Shown here piece after piece: positions 19,468 to 29,258 of a DNA stretch of 64,000 bases. The number at the start of each line of letters is the position of its first letter. The first letter of the stretch is position 1. The translations under genes were made by a program, and so were the position numbers. Under the pieces are notes generated by a model. That model was not told the origin of the DNA and searched no databases. It worked only from the letters and a program-made list of their open reading frames with translations. The stretch comes from Cohaesibacter gelatinilyticus (GTDB lineage Bacteria; Pseudomonadota; Alphaproteobacteria; Rhizobiales; Cohaesibacteraceae). The stretch is from positions 2,135,052 to 2,199,051 of the forward strand of contig NZ_OBEL01000001.1 of NCBI RefSeq assembly GCF_900215605.1, read 5' to 3'.

Positions 19468-20927
19468 TAAAAGGCCGCCTCTGTATCGCCTACACACACA
19501 TAGACAGACTTGAGCTGACTATAATGCTCAATTGCGGCCTTGGAATTTTCGCGCCCGACACCGGACATTTTTGAGCCACCAAACGGAGCCTCAACAGGTG
19601 TCAGATTATAGGTATTGATGTAGCAGGTTCCGGCCTCAAAACGTGCGGCCACCCGGTGAGCCCGTGCCAGATCATTGGTGAACACACCTGCTGCCAGGCC
19701 GAACTCGGTATCATTCGCTCTGCGAATGGCTTCTTCTTCATCGGAGAAAGACAGGACGGACATAACCGGGCCGAAGATTTCCTCTCTGGCGATGATCATG
19801 TCATCCTTCACATCGGCAAAAACAGTTGGCTCAATAAAGTAGCCTTCACCATCAATTGCATTTCCCCCGGCAACCAAACGGGCACCTTCTTCCCGACCTT
19901 TGGCGATATAACCGAGAACGATCTGTCGCTGGCGGTCGGAAATCATAGGACCAATGGTGGTAGCGTCATCCATCGGATCGCCGATCACGGCATTTTTCAT
20001 GCGCTCTGAAAGGCGTTGCAGGAAGGCATCTCGAATACCGTCCTGAACAAAGACACGGGTACCATTCGAACAAATTTGTCCGGTGGAGTAGAAGTTGCCG
20101 TTGATGGCAGCAGAAACAGCATTATCCAAATGCGCATCGTCAAAGATGATAATCGGGGATTTCCCCCCCAACTCCATGGTCGCATGCTTCATCTCTGCAG
20201 CAGCACTTGCATAAACTTTCTGACCAGTTGGCACAGAGCCAGTCAGTGATACCTTGTCCACTCGTGGGTCAGAAACCAATGAAGCCCCGACCTCTCCTCG
20301 ACCCTGAACCACATTGAACAAACCAGCAGGAGCGCCGGCTTCGATCAAGATCTCGGCCAGTTTCAAAGCTGACAACGGCGTTTCTTCAGATGGTTTGAAA
20401 ATCATGGCATTGCCACAAGCCAGTGCGGGTGCAGCCTTCCAGGATGCGATCTGAATGGGATAATTCCAGGCACCGATGCCCACACAAACGCCAAGTGGCT
20501 CACGGCTGGTATAGACAAAGTCACCCTGACCGACCGGTATATGCTCCCCTGTCAGAGTACCGGCCAAGCCACCGAAATATTCCAGAGCATCAGCACCGGA
20601 AGCAGCATCGGCATACAGGGTTTCGGACATCGGTTTACCGGTGTCATGGGTTTCCAGCTCGGAAAGTTCACGATTGCGCTCACGCATGATAGCAGCAGCA
20701 CGGGTCAGAACACGACCACGCTCAGTTCCGGTCAATTCAGCCCATTCCTTTTGGGCAGCAACAGCACCGCTTATCGCTTGCTCAACAATTGCAGGCGTTG
20801 CACCATGAACAGTTGCAAATACCTTTCCATCGGCAGGATAAATAACCGGGATTGCTTCCCCTGCTTCGTCATTCACATAGCGACCATCAACGAAATGGCT
20901 ACCAAGTGGCTGATAAACCGAGCTCAT
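19467..20927 (-). CDS. betB: Betaine-aldehyde dehydrogenase BetB
   Basis: NAD(P)-dependent oxidation of betaine aldehyde to glycine betaine, the osmoprotectant. 486 residues, the normal length. It shows the ALDH features [20 protein letters not shown], the Rossmann-type [13 protein letters not shown], catalytic Glu in [10 protein letters not shown], catalytic Cys in [13 protein letters not shown] and [13 protein letters not shown]. It lies five bases after betI and overlaps betA. The order betI-betB-betA is conserved in Proteobacteria. Confidence 0.97.
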   Translation of the reverse strand: MSSVYQPLGSHFVDGRYVNDEAGEAIPVIYPADGKVFATVHGATPAIVEQAISGAVAAQKEWAELTGTERGRVLTRAAAIMRERNRELSELETHDTGKPMSETLYADAASGADALEYFGGLAGTLTGEHIPVGQGDFVYTSREPLGVCVGIGAWNYPIQIASWKAAPALACGNAMIFKPSEETPLSALKLAEILIEAGAPAGLFNVVQGRGEVGASLVSDPRVDKVSLTGSVPTGQKVYASAAAEMKHATMELGGKSPIIIFDDAHLDNAVSAAINGNFYSTGQICSNGTRVFVQDGIRDAFLQRLSERMKNAVIGDPMDDATTIGPMISDRQRQIVLGYIAKGREEGARLVAGGNAIDGEGYFIEPTVFADVKDDMIIAREEIFGPVMSVLSFSDEEEAIRRANDTEFGLAAGVFTNDLARAHRVAARFEAGTCYINTYNLTPVEAPFGGSKMSGVGRENSKAAIEHYSQLKSVYVCVGDTEAAF

Positions 20928-20932
20928 GCGTG

Positions 20933-21580
20933 TTACTCCTGCGGCTTGGAAATTGGGTCCATGGGGCTAGGATCAGCACCCATTACGGAACTATTTTCAT
21001 TCTGTTGTATTTCTCGGCACTCCGCGTCAAACGCACGCAGAATATGAGCAATAGCCTCGCGTCCATCTTCTACATTTTCATCAAGGGCATAACGCAAATA
21101 GAGGCCATCAATCAGCCCTGCAATCCTGCGAGCCACATCTGGTGCCCGCTCACCAATCAGAGAACGGAGCTCAAAAACCAGATTGCTATGCAGACGGCGC
21201 TGATAAACATAGAGAAGTCTGCGAGCGTCCGCAGAACTGAGTGCAAGCGTATAGAATATCAACCAGGCATAGATAGCTTCACGGGTGAAATTCGGACTGG
21301 AAAAGCTTGCATGCACAATGGCTTCAAAACGCTGTCTGGGCGTTTTTGCCTTTGCAAGCTTCTCACAGAAGTCCTCACCATGGCGACGCAGCAAATCCCG
21401 CATTGCAGCCAGAAACAAACTGTCTTTGTCTTTGAAATAATGGAATGTAAGACCTGCTGACATGCCAGCACTTTTCGCAATCTGGCTGATTGTCACATTC
21501 AGAGACCCTGCCGCCGCCACTTCTTTGATAGTAGCGGCAATAATTTCTGCGCGTCTCTCTTGTTCCGTTTTCCTGACCAA
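20933..21580 (-). CDS. betI: TetR-family choline-responsive repressor BetI
   Basis: 215 residues. The N-terminal TetR helix-turn-helix is seen in [19 protein letters not shown], then [20 protein letters not shown] followed by [15 protein letters not shown]. The rest is an all-helical ligand domain. The best start is TTG at 21580 with AGGAA about eight bases upstream; no ATG is available near it. Known BetI proteins repress bet genes in the absence of choline. Here it heads betIBA and diverges from the choline ABC transporter, with an inverted repeat in the shared promoter region. Confidence 0.93.
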   Translation of the reverse strand: MVRKTEQERRAEIIAATIKEVAAAGSLNVTISQIAKSAGMSAGLTFHYFKDKDSLFLAAMRDLLRRHGEDFCEKLAKAKTPRQRFEAIVHASFSSPNFTREAIYAWLIFYTLALSSADARRLLYVYQRRLHSNLVFELRSLIGERAPDVARRIAGLIDGLYLRYALDENVEDGREAIAHILRAFDAECREIQQNENSSVMGADPSPMDPISKPQE

Positions 21581-21626
21581 TGCTAGTTTCCTGCAAAATA
21601 TGTTGCAAATTGGTCTACCTTGTTAT

Positions 21627-21648
21627 TTATTGAATAGTCAATCAATAA
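21627..21648. promoter_or_regulatory. Inverted repeat in the betI/choX divergent promoter region, candidate BetI operator
   Basis: TTATTGA and TCAATAA (21627-21633, 21642-21648) are exact inverted copies. Nested inside is ATTGA-4-TCAAT (21629-21642). A site of TTGA-n-TCAA type between betI and its usual targets fits known BetI operators. Confidence 0.6.
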
Positions 21649-21691
21649 CTATCAAAAATCACATATCCAGAGTTTGAAAGAGAGATTTGAC

Positions 21692-22612
21692 ATGAAACTG
21701 GCTGTTGCTGCCTCTATTCTCGCCTTGTCCACTGGTGCTGCTTTTGCCGATTGCTCAAAAGTGACCTTCTCAGATGTTGGCTGGACGGACATCACCGCCA
21801 CAACTGCTGCCGCATCTACGGTTCTGAACGCCATGGGATACAAAACCCAGACCCGCGTTCTGTCTGTACCTGTCACCTATATCTCTCTTGAAAAGGGTGA
21901 TGTGGATGTCTTCCTTGGCAACTGGATGCCAACCATGGAAGCTGACATCAAGCCATACCGCGAAAAAGGAACCGTCGACACCGTACGTGCGAACCTGAAA
22001 GGTGCCAAATACACCCTCGCAACCAACCAAGCAGGTGCCACACTCGGCATCAACAGTTTTGACTCCATTGCCAAACATGCCGATGCACTGGATGGTGTCA
22101 TCTATGGCATTGAGCCAGGCAATGATGGCAACCGTCTCATCATGGACATGTTTGAAAAAAATGCATTCGGCCTGAAGGATTTCAAAATCCGCGAAAGCTC
22201 CGAGCAAGGCATGTTGAGCCAGGTTGAGCGTTTGACCAAGCGTGACAAGCCAATCGTCTTCCTTGGTTGGGAACCGCATCCAATGAATGCGAACTTCAAG
22301 CTGACTTACCTAGAAGGTGGCGACGACTATTTCGGTCCGGATCTGGGTGGTGCAACCATCTACACCAACACCCGCAAGGGCTATAGTGAAGAGTGCCCAA
22401 ATGTCGGCAAGCTCCTGAACAATCTTGAATTCTCTCTGAAGATGGAAAACGAGATCATGGGCGCAATCCTGAATGACGGCGAGAAAGCAGACAAAGCTGC
22501 TGCTGCATGGCTCAAAGCAAATTCTGGCATACTGGACGGATGGCTAGCTGGTGTGAAAACCCTTGATGGCAAGGACGCCTTGCCAGCGGTCAAAAAAGCC
22601 CTCGGCCTGTAA
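21692..22612 (+). CDS. choX: Choline ABC transporter substrate-binding protein
   Basis: Periplasmic receptor of the Cho system. From ATG 21692 (AGAGAG upstream) it has 306 residues, with a clear Sec signal peptide KLAVAASILALSTGAAFA cut before DCSKV. OpuAC-type features include FSDVGWTDI, GYKTQTRVLSVPVTYISLEKGDVDVFLGNW (split here for length: the aromatic-rich ligand region is at residues about 45-80) and FLGWEPHPMN. Neighbouring betIBA and the choWV genes make choline the expected ligand. A strong terminator follows before choW. Confidence 0.93.
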   Translation: MKLAVAASILALSTGAAFADCSKVTFSDVGWTDITATTAAASTVLNAMGYKTQTRVLSVPVTYISLEKGDVDVFLGNWMPTMEADIKPYREKGTVDTVRANLKGAKYTLATNQAGATLGINSFDSIAKHADALDGVIYGIEPGNDGNRLIMDMFEKNAFGLKDFKIRESSEQGMLSQVERLTKRDKPIVFLGWEPHPMNANFKLTYLEGGDDYFGPDLGGATIYTNTRKGYSEECPNVGKLLNNLEFSLKMENEIMGAILNDGEKADKAAAAWLKANSGILDGWLAGVKTLDGKDALPAVKKALGL

Positions 22613-22622
22613 GACAAGACAG

Positions 22623-22655
22623 AAAAGCCTCACCTTCCCAAGGTGAGGCTTTTTT
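22623..22655 (+). terminator. Strong terminator between choX and choW
   Basis: Perfect 14-bp stem (AAAAGCCTCACCTT with its complement) around CCC, followed by a T run. It lies ten bases after the choX stop and before choW, so read-through must be partial or choW must have its own promoter. Confidence 0.85.
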
Positions 22656-22697
22656 CTTACACACCGCACCTTTTCCCTGCCCTAGTTAATTGAAGGA

Positions 22698-23543
22698 ATG
22701 CTTGCTGTGGAATGGCTCTACGAGCACAAACTCCCTGTCGGGGATCTAGCCAGTGCATTGTTTGAATGGGTTCGCACCCACGCCGAAGGACCTCTGGATA
22801 TTCTCAGTCTCATACTGGAAAATACGATCGATGGCATTCTTTGGCTTTTGGACACTCCTCATCCATTGATCGTGATTGCAGTTTTTGTCGCTGCGACCTG
22901 GTTCATCCAACGCAGCTGGAAAACATGTCTGCTCGTTGGCATTGGCTTTCTCTTCATTCTCAATCAGGGTTACTGGCGCGAGACCATGGAAAGCCTGACC
23001 CTTGTGCTGACTTCCTGCGCGGTGTGCATGGTCATCGGAGTGCCAATCGGAATTGCCGCAGCCCATCGGCCAAGGCTTTACGCAGCCATGCGACCGGTCC
23101 TTGATCTGATGCAAACGCTGCCAACTTTTGTCTATCTAATTCCAGCCATCGTCTTTTTTGGTATTGGCATGGTACCGGGCCTGATCGCGACCGTCGTGTT
23201 TGTTCTACCAGCTCCCATCCGCCTCACCCAACTTGGTATTTCCTCAACGCCAGATCGCCTGATCGAAGCAGTCCGTGCCTTTGGAGGCTCTGATCGCGAT
23301 GTGTTGCTGAAGGCTGAACTTCCCTATGCCATGCCACAAATCATGGCGGGCTTGAACCAGACCATCATGCTTGCCCTGTCCATGGTTGTGATCGCAGCCC
23401 TCGTCGGAGCAGATGGCCTGGGTGTTCCCGTTGTGCGCGCCCTCAATCAGGTAAATACAAGTCTTGGCTTCGAAAGTGGTTTCATCATTGTTGTTGTCGC
23501 CATCATCCTTGACCGAGTTCTGAACAGGAAGCGCGAACAGTGA
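22698..23543 (+). CDS. choW: Choline ABC transporter permease
   Basis: 281 residues with about six to seven membrane segments. It carries the BPD permease EAA-like loop (EAVRAFGGSDRDVLLKAELPYAMPQ, positions about 195-220) and PTFVYLIPAIVFFGIGMVPG typical of OpuAB/ProW relatives. The ATG at 22698 lies only one base after GAAGGA. A GTG at 22707 would be at the normal distance and may be the real start. The stop overlaps the choV start (GTGA). It forms the membrane channel for choline brought by ChoX. Confidence 0.93.
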   Translation: MLAVEWLYEHKLPVGDLASALFEWVRTHAEGPLDILSLILENTIDGILWLLDTPHPLIVIAVFVAATWFIQRSWKTCLLVGIGFLFILNQGYWRETMESLTLVLTSCAVCMVIGVPIGIAAAHRPRLYAAMRPVLDLMQTLPTFVYLIPAIVFFGIGMVPGLIATVVFVLPAPIRLTQLGISSTPDRLIEAVRAFGGSDRDVLLKAELPYAMPQIMAGLNQTIMLALSMVVIAALVGADGLGVPVVRALNQVNTSLGFESGFIIVVVAIILDRVLNRKREQ

Positions 23544-24577
23544 CCACTGCAATCAAATTTGACAATGTTTCCATCGTGTTTGGAGACAAGCCAGAGACTG
23601 CTCTGCCTTTGATGGATCAGGGGCTGGATCGAACCGCAGTTCAGGAACAAACAGATCAGGTCATGGGCGTTCATAATTGCTCATTTGACGTTCATGAAGG
23701 TGAGATCTTTGTTCTGATGGGACTATCCGGCTCAGGCAAATCGACTCTCCTACGGGGCGTGAATGCCCTGAACCCGGTCGTTCGTGGTGCCGTTCATGTC
23801 AACAATGGCGGTACGCTCACAAATGTCACCGAAGCGTCTACACAGGAATTGCGTCATATCCGCAGCCAAAGTGTTGCCATGGTCTTTCAGCAATTCGGCC
23901 TGCTCCCTTGGCGTAGCGTCGTCGAAAATGTCAGCCTGGGCCTGGAACTGTCTGGCATGGGCAAGAAGCGAAGGCGGGAAATTGCCATCGAGCAGCTCGC
24001 CCTTGTGGGGCTGGAAGACTGGGCAGACAATATGGTCTCCGAATTGTCTGGCGGCATGCAACAGCGTGTTGGTCTGGCCCGTGCCTTTGCTACAGAAGCG
24101 CCAATTCTGTTGATGGACGAACCGTTTTCTGCCCTTGACCCTCTCATCCGAAACAAGTTGCAAGACGAGTTGCTGGATCTGCAGGCCAAACTGAAACGGA
24201 CGATCCTGTTTGTCAGCCACGATCTGGATGAAGCCTTCAAACTCGGCAACCGTATTGCCATCCTGGAAGGCGGTCATATTGCCCAGATTGGCACGCCACG
24301 TGAAATCTTTGCCAAGCCTGCAGATGACTATGTGCAGGACTTCGTGGCCCACATGAACCCACTCGGCATTCTTCGTGCCAGCGACGCCATGAACAAGACG
24401 CACTCAGATAGCTACGAGCAAACAGTGAAGACTGAAGCTCTACTGGCAGACATTCTCGATACAATCGCAGACAACGATCAACCAGTCGGTGTTGTGAAAG
24501 GGGATAAAGTCGTTGGCGAGCTGACCCGAAGAAAAGTTCTTCGCTTCCTTGCCGGACATCTGAGTGATGACGGATAG
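23540..24577 (+). CDS. choV: Choline ABC transporter ATP-binding protein
   Basis: 345 residues with a GTG start inside the choW stop, so translationally coupled. ATPase signatures are Walker A GLSGSGKST, Q-loop MVFQQFGLLPW, signature LSGGMQQRVGLARA, Walker B ILLMDEPFSALDP and switch His in LFVSHDLDEA. The N-terminal extension before Walker A and the C-terminal tail of about 80 residues, lacking clear CBS domains, match ChoV/ProV relatives. It powers choline import for conversion to glycine betaine by BetBA. A bidirectional terminator follows. Confidence 0.94.
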   Translation: MTTAIKFDNVSIVFGDKPETALPLMDQGLDRTAVQEQTDQVMGVHNCSFDVHEGEIFVLMGLSGSGKSTLLRGVNALNPVVRGAVHVNNGGTLTNVTEASTQELRHIRSQSVAMVFQQFGLLPWRSVVENVSLGLELSGMGKKRRREIAIEQLALVGLEDWADNMVSELSGGMQQRVGLARAFATEAPILLMDEPFSALDPLIRNKLQDELLDLQAKLKRTILFVSHDLDEAFKLGNRIAILEGGHIAQIGTPREIFAKPADDYVQDFVAHMNPLGILRASDAMNKTHSDSYEQTVKTEALLADILDTIADNDQPVGVVKGDKVVGELTRRKVLRFLAGHLSDDG

Positions 24578-24602
24578 CTTTATCACCCAGTTGTAATTTG
24601 GC

Positions 24603-24637
24603 AAAAGGGCCGGAAACAAGCTGTTTCCGGCCCTTTT
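24603..24637. terminator. Bidirectional terminator between convergent choV and TRAP permease
   Basis: Perfect 16-bp stem starting AAAAGGGCCGGAAACA with loop AGC, flanked by A and T runs, located between the two convergent stops. Confidence 0.88.
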
Positions 24638-24648
24638 CATATCTTGAT

Positions 24649-26865
24649 TTATGCAGTCTTGGCTCGTCCCTGCATCATGGCCAATGTCAGAATTGCCACC
24701 ACGATAAGTGATCCAATGGTAATTGCTATCCAACTGTTGGAAATCAGGATCAGACCAGCAAGTGTCAGCAAGATCTTCTCTGCCAGCACAAGATCCCGTC
24801 CCCAATACCCAATATAAGCTGCAGATAATGCAATGATGGCCAATATGCCGCTCACCAACGCCAGGACAAACTCTGTTGCCGAGAAATCGACAAACAGAAG
24901 ACTTGGCGCATAAATGAACATGAACGGCACCAATGCTTTACCCATGGAAAGACGGAAAGCCGTTGTACCAGTTCGCATAGGGTCGGCACGAGATAATCCG
25001 GCAGCGGCATAGGCCGCCAAGGCAACCGGTGGCGTCACATCCGCAAGCACACCAAAATAGAACACGAAGAAGTGGGTCGCGATCAATGGCACATCAAACT
25101 CGGTCAATGCAGGTGCTGCGATTGAAGCAAGGATGATATAGGTCGGCGTTGTAGGAATGCCTGCCCCCATCAAGATACAGGCAATGGCAACTAAGCAAAG
25201 ACCGAAGAACAAAGCAATGGACTTCTCAGACAGCAACCCCGTGAAATCAAGAGCTGTGACATAGGCTGCCAAATCATAGGCCAGCTGAACAACTGCAGCT
25301 GAAAATTTGAAGCCAAGCCCGGTCAGGGTCGTGATGCCAAGAAGGAACCCGACACAAGCACAGGCAGCACCAATTGCCAGAGCAAATTTTGCACCATCTT
25401 CAAAGCCGATAACCAGACGTCTTGGTGTCAGCACGGAATGCAGATCCATGTCGCGATTGCCCATTTTATGAGCAAACAAAGGTACATAAGAGAATGCGAT
25501 TGTCAGCAGGATACCCCAGAAAGCAGCCAAAAACGGCGTATATTGCATCAAGAGCAATGCCACCATGACACCCAGCGGAATGAGCAGGTGCCAGGAACGT
25601 TTCAGAACTGCCGCCAATTGCGGGATCTTGTCTGAGGACATTCCGGCCAGCCCGAGCCGCTTGGATTCCAGATGAACCATGACCAGAATTGCCAGATAAT
25701 GGAAGGCAGCAGGAATGATCGCAATGAGAATGATCTCATTATAGGGTACACCCAGCATTTCCGTCATCACGAAGGCCGAAGCCCCCATGATCGGCGGTGT
25801 CACTTGTCCACCACAAGAAGCTGATGCTTCAACCGCACCGGCAAAGCGCCCGGAAAAACCCATCTTCTTCATCAAAGGGATCGTAAATGCACCCGTTGTA
25901 ACCGTATTGGCAATCGGCGAGCCGGAGATCATCCCAAAGAAGCCTGAAGACACAACCGATACCTTTGCACTGCCACCTGACTGGCGACCGGCAATGATGG
26001 TTGCAAGGTCGATGAAGAGCTGACCAAGCCCGCTCATCTGAGCCAGAATACCAAACAACACGAAGTGGAAGACATAGGTCGCAACAACGCCGACAGCCAC
26101 ACCATAGATACCTTCTGTACCCACGAACAAGTGATTGATGATACGATCAATCCCATAGCCACGATGCGCCAGAATGCCGGGCATGTAGGGCCCGAACATG
26201 GCATAGAGAACACAGAATGCACCGATATAGGCAAGCGTTGGCCCCATGGTACGGCGTGTGGCTTCCAGCGTCATGATGATGGCAATCAAGCCCATCATAT
26301 ATTCTTGCGGTCGAGGCTCGCCCACATTCACAATGAAGATGTCTTTGAAGAAAACGGCGAGATAGGCAGAAAAGCTGGCTCCCAGAGCTGCAAACAACCA
26401 GTCACGTAACGCGATTTTATGAGAAGCCTTCCCACGTCCCTTTATCGGAAGGGTCAGGATTGTCAGGCCCACCATAGCCGCACTGAATACATAGGTGGTT
26501 GTGCTGTCTGGCAGCTGGTCGAACAGATCAAAGATCAGGAAGAGATAAAAGGCCGCAAACAATATGGACGAGCGCCAGATCGCAGCGGTAGGCTCTGCCC
26601 GCTTGCGCGGAAAAACAAGGAATACCAACCCCATCACGAAGGCAAGATGCACAGTTCGGTGCATGACTTCGTTCAGAAGACCAAACCCTGCCGTATACAA
26701 ATGGAACAATGACAAGGTGACAGAAGCGATCGTAACAAGAATTGCAACCGGCCCCAGAAGATTGCGGAAATTTGACTCAGAGTCATATTCCTTGATCATC
26801 GCCTCGATTTCATCGGGCGATAACTCGGAGTCGGACTGTGCTGTCTGACTTGGCTGCGTCGACAT
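24649..26865 (-). CDS. Fused TRAP transporter permease (4TM/12TM, TAXI type)
   Basis: 738 residues carrying both permease modules in one chain: a DctQ-like four-helix N-terminal part (about 30-180) and a DctM-like C-terminal part (about 190-640), then extra helices. Recognisable segments are GSPIANTVTTGAFTIPLMK, VEASASCGGQVTPPIMGASA and ILMGAGIPTTPTYIILASI. A good AAGGAAACG ribosome binding site precedes the ATG. It is the third gene after the TAXI binding protein and a DUF1850 gene. TAXI systems with fused permeases import small dicarboxylates or amino acid derivatives. The substrate here is unknown, though the divergent hut genes hint at a glutamate derivative. Confidence 0.93.
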   Translation of the reverse strand: MSTQPSQTAQSDSELSPDEIEAMIKEYDSESNFRNLLGPVAILVTIASVTLSLFHLYTAGFGLLNEVMHRTVHLAFVMGLVFLVFPRKRAEPTAAIWRSSILFAAFYLFLIFDLFDQLPDSTTTYVFSAAMVGLTILTLPIKGRGKASHKIALRDWLFAALGASFSAYLAVFFKDIFIVNVGEPRPQEYMMGLIAIIMTLEATRRTMGPTLAYIGAFCVLYAMFGPYMPGILAHRGYGIDRIINHLFVGTEGIYGVAVGVVATYVFHFVLFGILAQMSGLGQLFIDLATIIAGRQSGGSAKVSVVSSGFFGMISGSPIANTVTTGAFTIPLMKKMGFSGRFAGAVEASASCGGQVTPPIMGASAFVMTEMLGVPYNEIILIAIIPAAFHYLAILVMVHLESKRLGLAGMSSDKIPQLAAVLKRSWHLLIPLGVMVALLLMQYTPFLAAFWGILLTIAFSYVPLFAHKMGNRDMDLHSVLTPRRLVIGFEDGAKFALAIGAACACVGFLLGITTLTGLGFKFSAAVVQLAYDLAAYVTALDFTGLLSEKSIALFFGLCLVAIACILMGAGIPTTPTYIILASIAAPALTEFDVPLIATHFFVFYFGVLADVTPPVALAAYAAAGLSRADPMRTGTTAFRLSMGKALVPFMFIYAPSLLFVDFSATEFVLALVSGILAIIALSAAYIGYWGRDLVLAEKILLTLAGLILISNSWIAITIGSLIVVAILTLAMMQGRAKTA

Positions 26866-26877
26866 GGTTTCGTTTCC

Positions 26878-27318
26878 TTAGTTCGCACAGATTGCTATGC
26901 CAAGACGGCTGGAACCGAAATCGGCCAGCGTGACGTCCTGATCGGAAAGATGCAGAATGTTGAGATATTCTCGTTGGATACGCAGCTGGATACGATCGAA
27001 CTGCCGATCCATATCCAAAACAAATTTTCCATCCTGATGACGCCAACCCTTGGCACCGACGTCCCCCGCGAAAGAAGGAAGCCCTGCTCCATGCGCCTCA
27101 AACATCTCTGCGATCTGATGTATGCCCGTTGATTTGATCTCATAAATATCAAGGACAGGTGTTAGCGATACCGAATGAATGAATGAGAGCGAAAACATCC
27201 CTTCGGAATCAACGGAATATCGAGCTATTTCCTGATCAGAATATCCTTCGAAAAGACATAGCTCGCCATCTAAACTGTCGGCTTCAGCCGAAGCCGACAG
27301 AATGAACAGGCTTGCCAT
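26878..27318 (-). CDS. DUF1850 protein of a TAXI-TRAP operon
   Basis: About 146 residues if started at ATG 27318. The N-terminus then reads MASLFILSASAEADS, a short signal-like sequence. The body has the DUF1850 pattern: LSFIHSVSLTPVLDIYEI and FEAHGAGLPSF. ATG 27318 lacks a ribosome binding site, and the hydrophobic signal would be more complete if translation began some 8-12 codons upstream, right at the binding-protein stop. The start is therefore uncertain and may be coupled or non-standard. DUF1850 genes recur between TAXI binding protein and permease genes. The function is unproven, and a periplasmic accessory role is inferred. Confidence 0.75.
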   Translation of the reverse strand: MASLFILSASAEADSLDGELCLFEGYSDQEIARYSVDSEGMFSLSFIHSVSLTPVLDIYEIKSTGIHQIAEMFEAHGAGLPSFAGDVGAKGWRHQDGKFVLDMDRQFDRIQLRIQREYLNILHLSDQDVTLADFGSSRLGIAICAN

Positions 27319-27352
27319 GAAGGCAAGCCATCTTGTTCCAAAAACCGTCAGC

Positions 27353-28330
27353 TTACTTCGAAACACCGATTTCCTTGTAGTATTTCTCAGCACCGGGATG
27401 CACAGGAATGGAAACACTCTCAAGTGCAGTTTTGGCAGCAATTTCCTTGCCTTTTGGATGCACTTTGCCAAGGGTTTCTGTGTTCTCATAAAGAGCTTTG
27501 GTAACCGCATAGATGACATCATCTGGCACTTTATCATGCGTTGCCCAAATAGCGCGAACAGCCAGTGTTTCCACATCTTTATCAACGCCCTTGTAGGAAC
27601 CAGCCGGAAGGATGGAGCTTACATAATAAGGCTGTTTCTCTTGCAGCTTGGCAATTGCCGGGCCGGTCAGTGGAACAATGCGGATCTCATGGCCATTGGC
27701 CAGCTCGGTCACGGAAGATGTTGGAGCACCTGCAGTGATAAGCGACGCATCAAGATTGCCGTCTTTAATCTTCTCAACGGACTGGGAGAAGGAAGAGAAA
27801 TCTTCGGAGACATCATCACGAGACATGCCATGTGCTTCCATAAGATCACCTAGCAACTGCCATTGACCGGATCCAGGAGAACCGGAAGAGATGGACTTGC
27901 CTTTCAGGTCTTCGAACTTGTTGATGCCGGAATCGGCACGAACAACCAGCTGAACAGTCTCTGGATAGAGAGCACCAATCGCACGCACATTCTCAACTTT
28001 TTTGCCTTCAAACTGGCCGGTACCTTTGTAAGCAGCATCCAGAATATCAGCGGCAGCAAAAGCACTTTCGATCTCGCCACGGCTCAGAAGCTTGGTGTTG
28101 GCGACAGACGCGTTACCGGTTTCTGCGGTTGCAGACAGTTTGGTGTTAGGCAGCTCTGCGGTGTTTGAAATCAACTGCGCCAGCATACCACCAAGTGGAT
28201 AATAGGTGCCACCTGTGCCACCGGTCGCAATGCCGAAGAAAGAACGGGTTTGTGCGGCTGCACCCTTCACAGACAAGCCAGCCAAAGGCAGAGCTGCTGC
28301 GGAAAACATTAGGGTTCTGCGAGTGAGCAT
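27353..28330 (-). CDS. TAXI-family TRAP periplasmic binding protein
   Basis: 325 residues from ATG 28330, with AGGAGG five bases upstream. The N-terminus LTRRTLMFSAAALPLAGLS has a twin arginine and a hydrophobic stretch, cut near AAA-Q. The TAXI marker is GIATGGTGGTYYPLGGMLAQ near the start of the mature protein. It also shows ALYPETVQLVVRADSGI and KGKSISSGSPGSGQW. It is the first gene of the minus-strand unit with DUF1850 and the fused permease. It diverges from hutG with 115 bases between, so one regulator (possibly the IclR protein) may control both. Confidence 0.93.
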   Translation of the reverse strand: MLTRRTLMFSAAALPLAGLSVKGAAAQTRSFFGIATGGTGGTYYPLGGMLAQLISNTAELPNTKLSATAETGNASVANTKLLSRGEIESAFAAADILDAAYKGTGQFEGKKVENVRAIGALYPETVQLVVRADSGINKFEDLKGKSISSGSPGSGQWQLLGDLMEAHGMSRDDVSEDFSSFSQSVEKIKDGNLDASLITAGAPTSSVTELANGHEIRIVPLTGPAIAKLQEKQPYYVSSILPAGSYKGVDKDVETLAVRAIWATHDKVPDDVIYAVTKALYENTETLGKVHPKGKEIAAKTALESVSIPVHPGAEKYYKEIGVSK

Positions 28331-28445
28331 CTTTTCCTCCTTGTGATACCAACCGGGATTTTCTCGCGACCCGGCTCCTGAGAATAATTGACTCACAAAT
28401 TTTTAAATGTCAAATTAGAATTTCAATAATGAAAAAGGCCATGCC

Positions 28446-29258
28446 GTGACGACACCCAATTTGACCCCTTCAGAATTGATGCTTCAGGTGACTGGAACCC
28501 AACCAATCCTGATCAATGTTCCCCATGCCGGCACACAATTGCCTCCATCCCTGAAGGCCAATCTGCGTGATAATGCGCTTAATCTGAAAGATACGGATTG
28601 GCATATGGCTGACTTCGCCCTGCCCTGTGCCGAATTGGGTGCAAGTGTCATGGCAGCAAATTATTCGCGCTATGTGGTTGATCTGAACCGATCACGCGAA
28701 GACACGCCTCTTTACTCCGGTCCCACGACAGGTCTGATCTCTCAAATCGATTTTGATGGTGAGCCACTCTATAAAGAAGGAATGGCTCCAAACCATGATG
28801 AGGTCCAATCAAGGATCGAAACCTATTGGGTGCCATATCACGATGCCTTAGAAGCAGAGATACAGCGCATCAAATCCAAGTTCGGTATGTGCATTCTGCT
28901 CGACCTGCACTCAATTCGCTCACAAGTTCCAAGACTGTTTGAAAATATTCTCCCGGACCTGAATCTCGGAACGAATAGCGGCCAAAGCACCGACTTCAAA
29001 TATGAAAGCTGTGCTGAAAATCTGCTCAGTTCTAGCAGCTATAGTTTTGTGAAAAATGGCCGTTTCAAAGGCGGATACATTACCCGCCACTACGGCAGAC
29101 CAGAACAGAACATTCATGCCCTGCAACTCGAGATTGCCCAATCAACTTACATGATTGAGCAAGCACCCTGGACATTGGTTCAGAAAAAAGCAGATCAGCT
29201 CACGTCTACAATCAAGGGACTTGCCTCCGCATTGCTTGTTGAAACCAGCACAGCATAA
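28446..29258 (+). CDS. hutG: N-formylglutamate amidohydrolase (HutG type)
   Basis: Hydrolyses N-formylglutamate to glutamate and formate, the last step of the five-step histidine pathway. 270 residues from GTG 28446, with AAAGG upstream. Family features are NVPHAGTQLPPSL, a DTDWHMADF region, NYSRYVVDLNRSR, ILLDLHSIRSQVPR (metal and substrate ligands) and GGYITRHYGRPEQNIHALQLE. It is followed by hutF and an iclR gene. The other histidine genes (hutH, hutU, hutI) are absent from the window. Confidence 0.93.
   Translation: MTTPNLTPSELMLQVTGTQPILINVPHAGTQLPPSLKANLRDNALNLKDTDWHMADFALPCAELGASVMAANYSRYVVDLNRSREDTPLYSGPTTGLISQIDFDGEPLYKEGMAPNHDEVQSRIETYWVPYHDALEAEIQRIKSKFGMCILLDLHSIRSQVPRLFENILPDLNLGTNSGQSTDFKYESCAENLLSSSSYSFVKNGRFKGGYITRHYGRPEQNIHALQLEIAQSTYMIEQAPWTLVQKKADQLTSTIKGLASALLVETSTA

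Noticed and set aside
23750..24403. 217-codon open frame on the minus strand inside choV
   Set aside because: Antisense shadow of ABC ATPase motifs; composition not protein-like.
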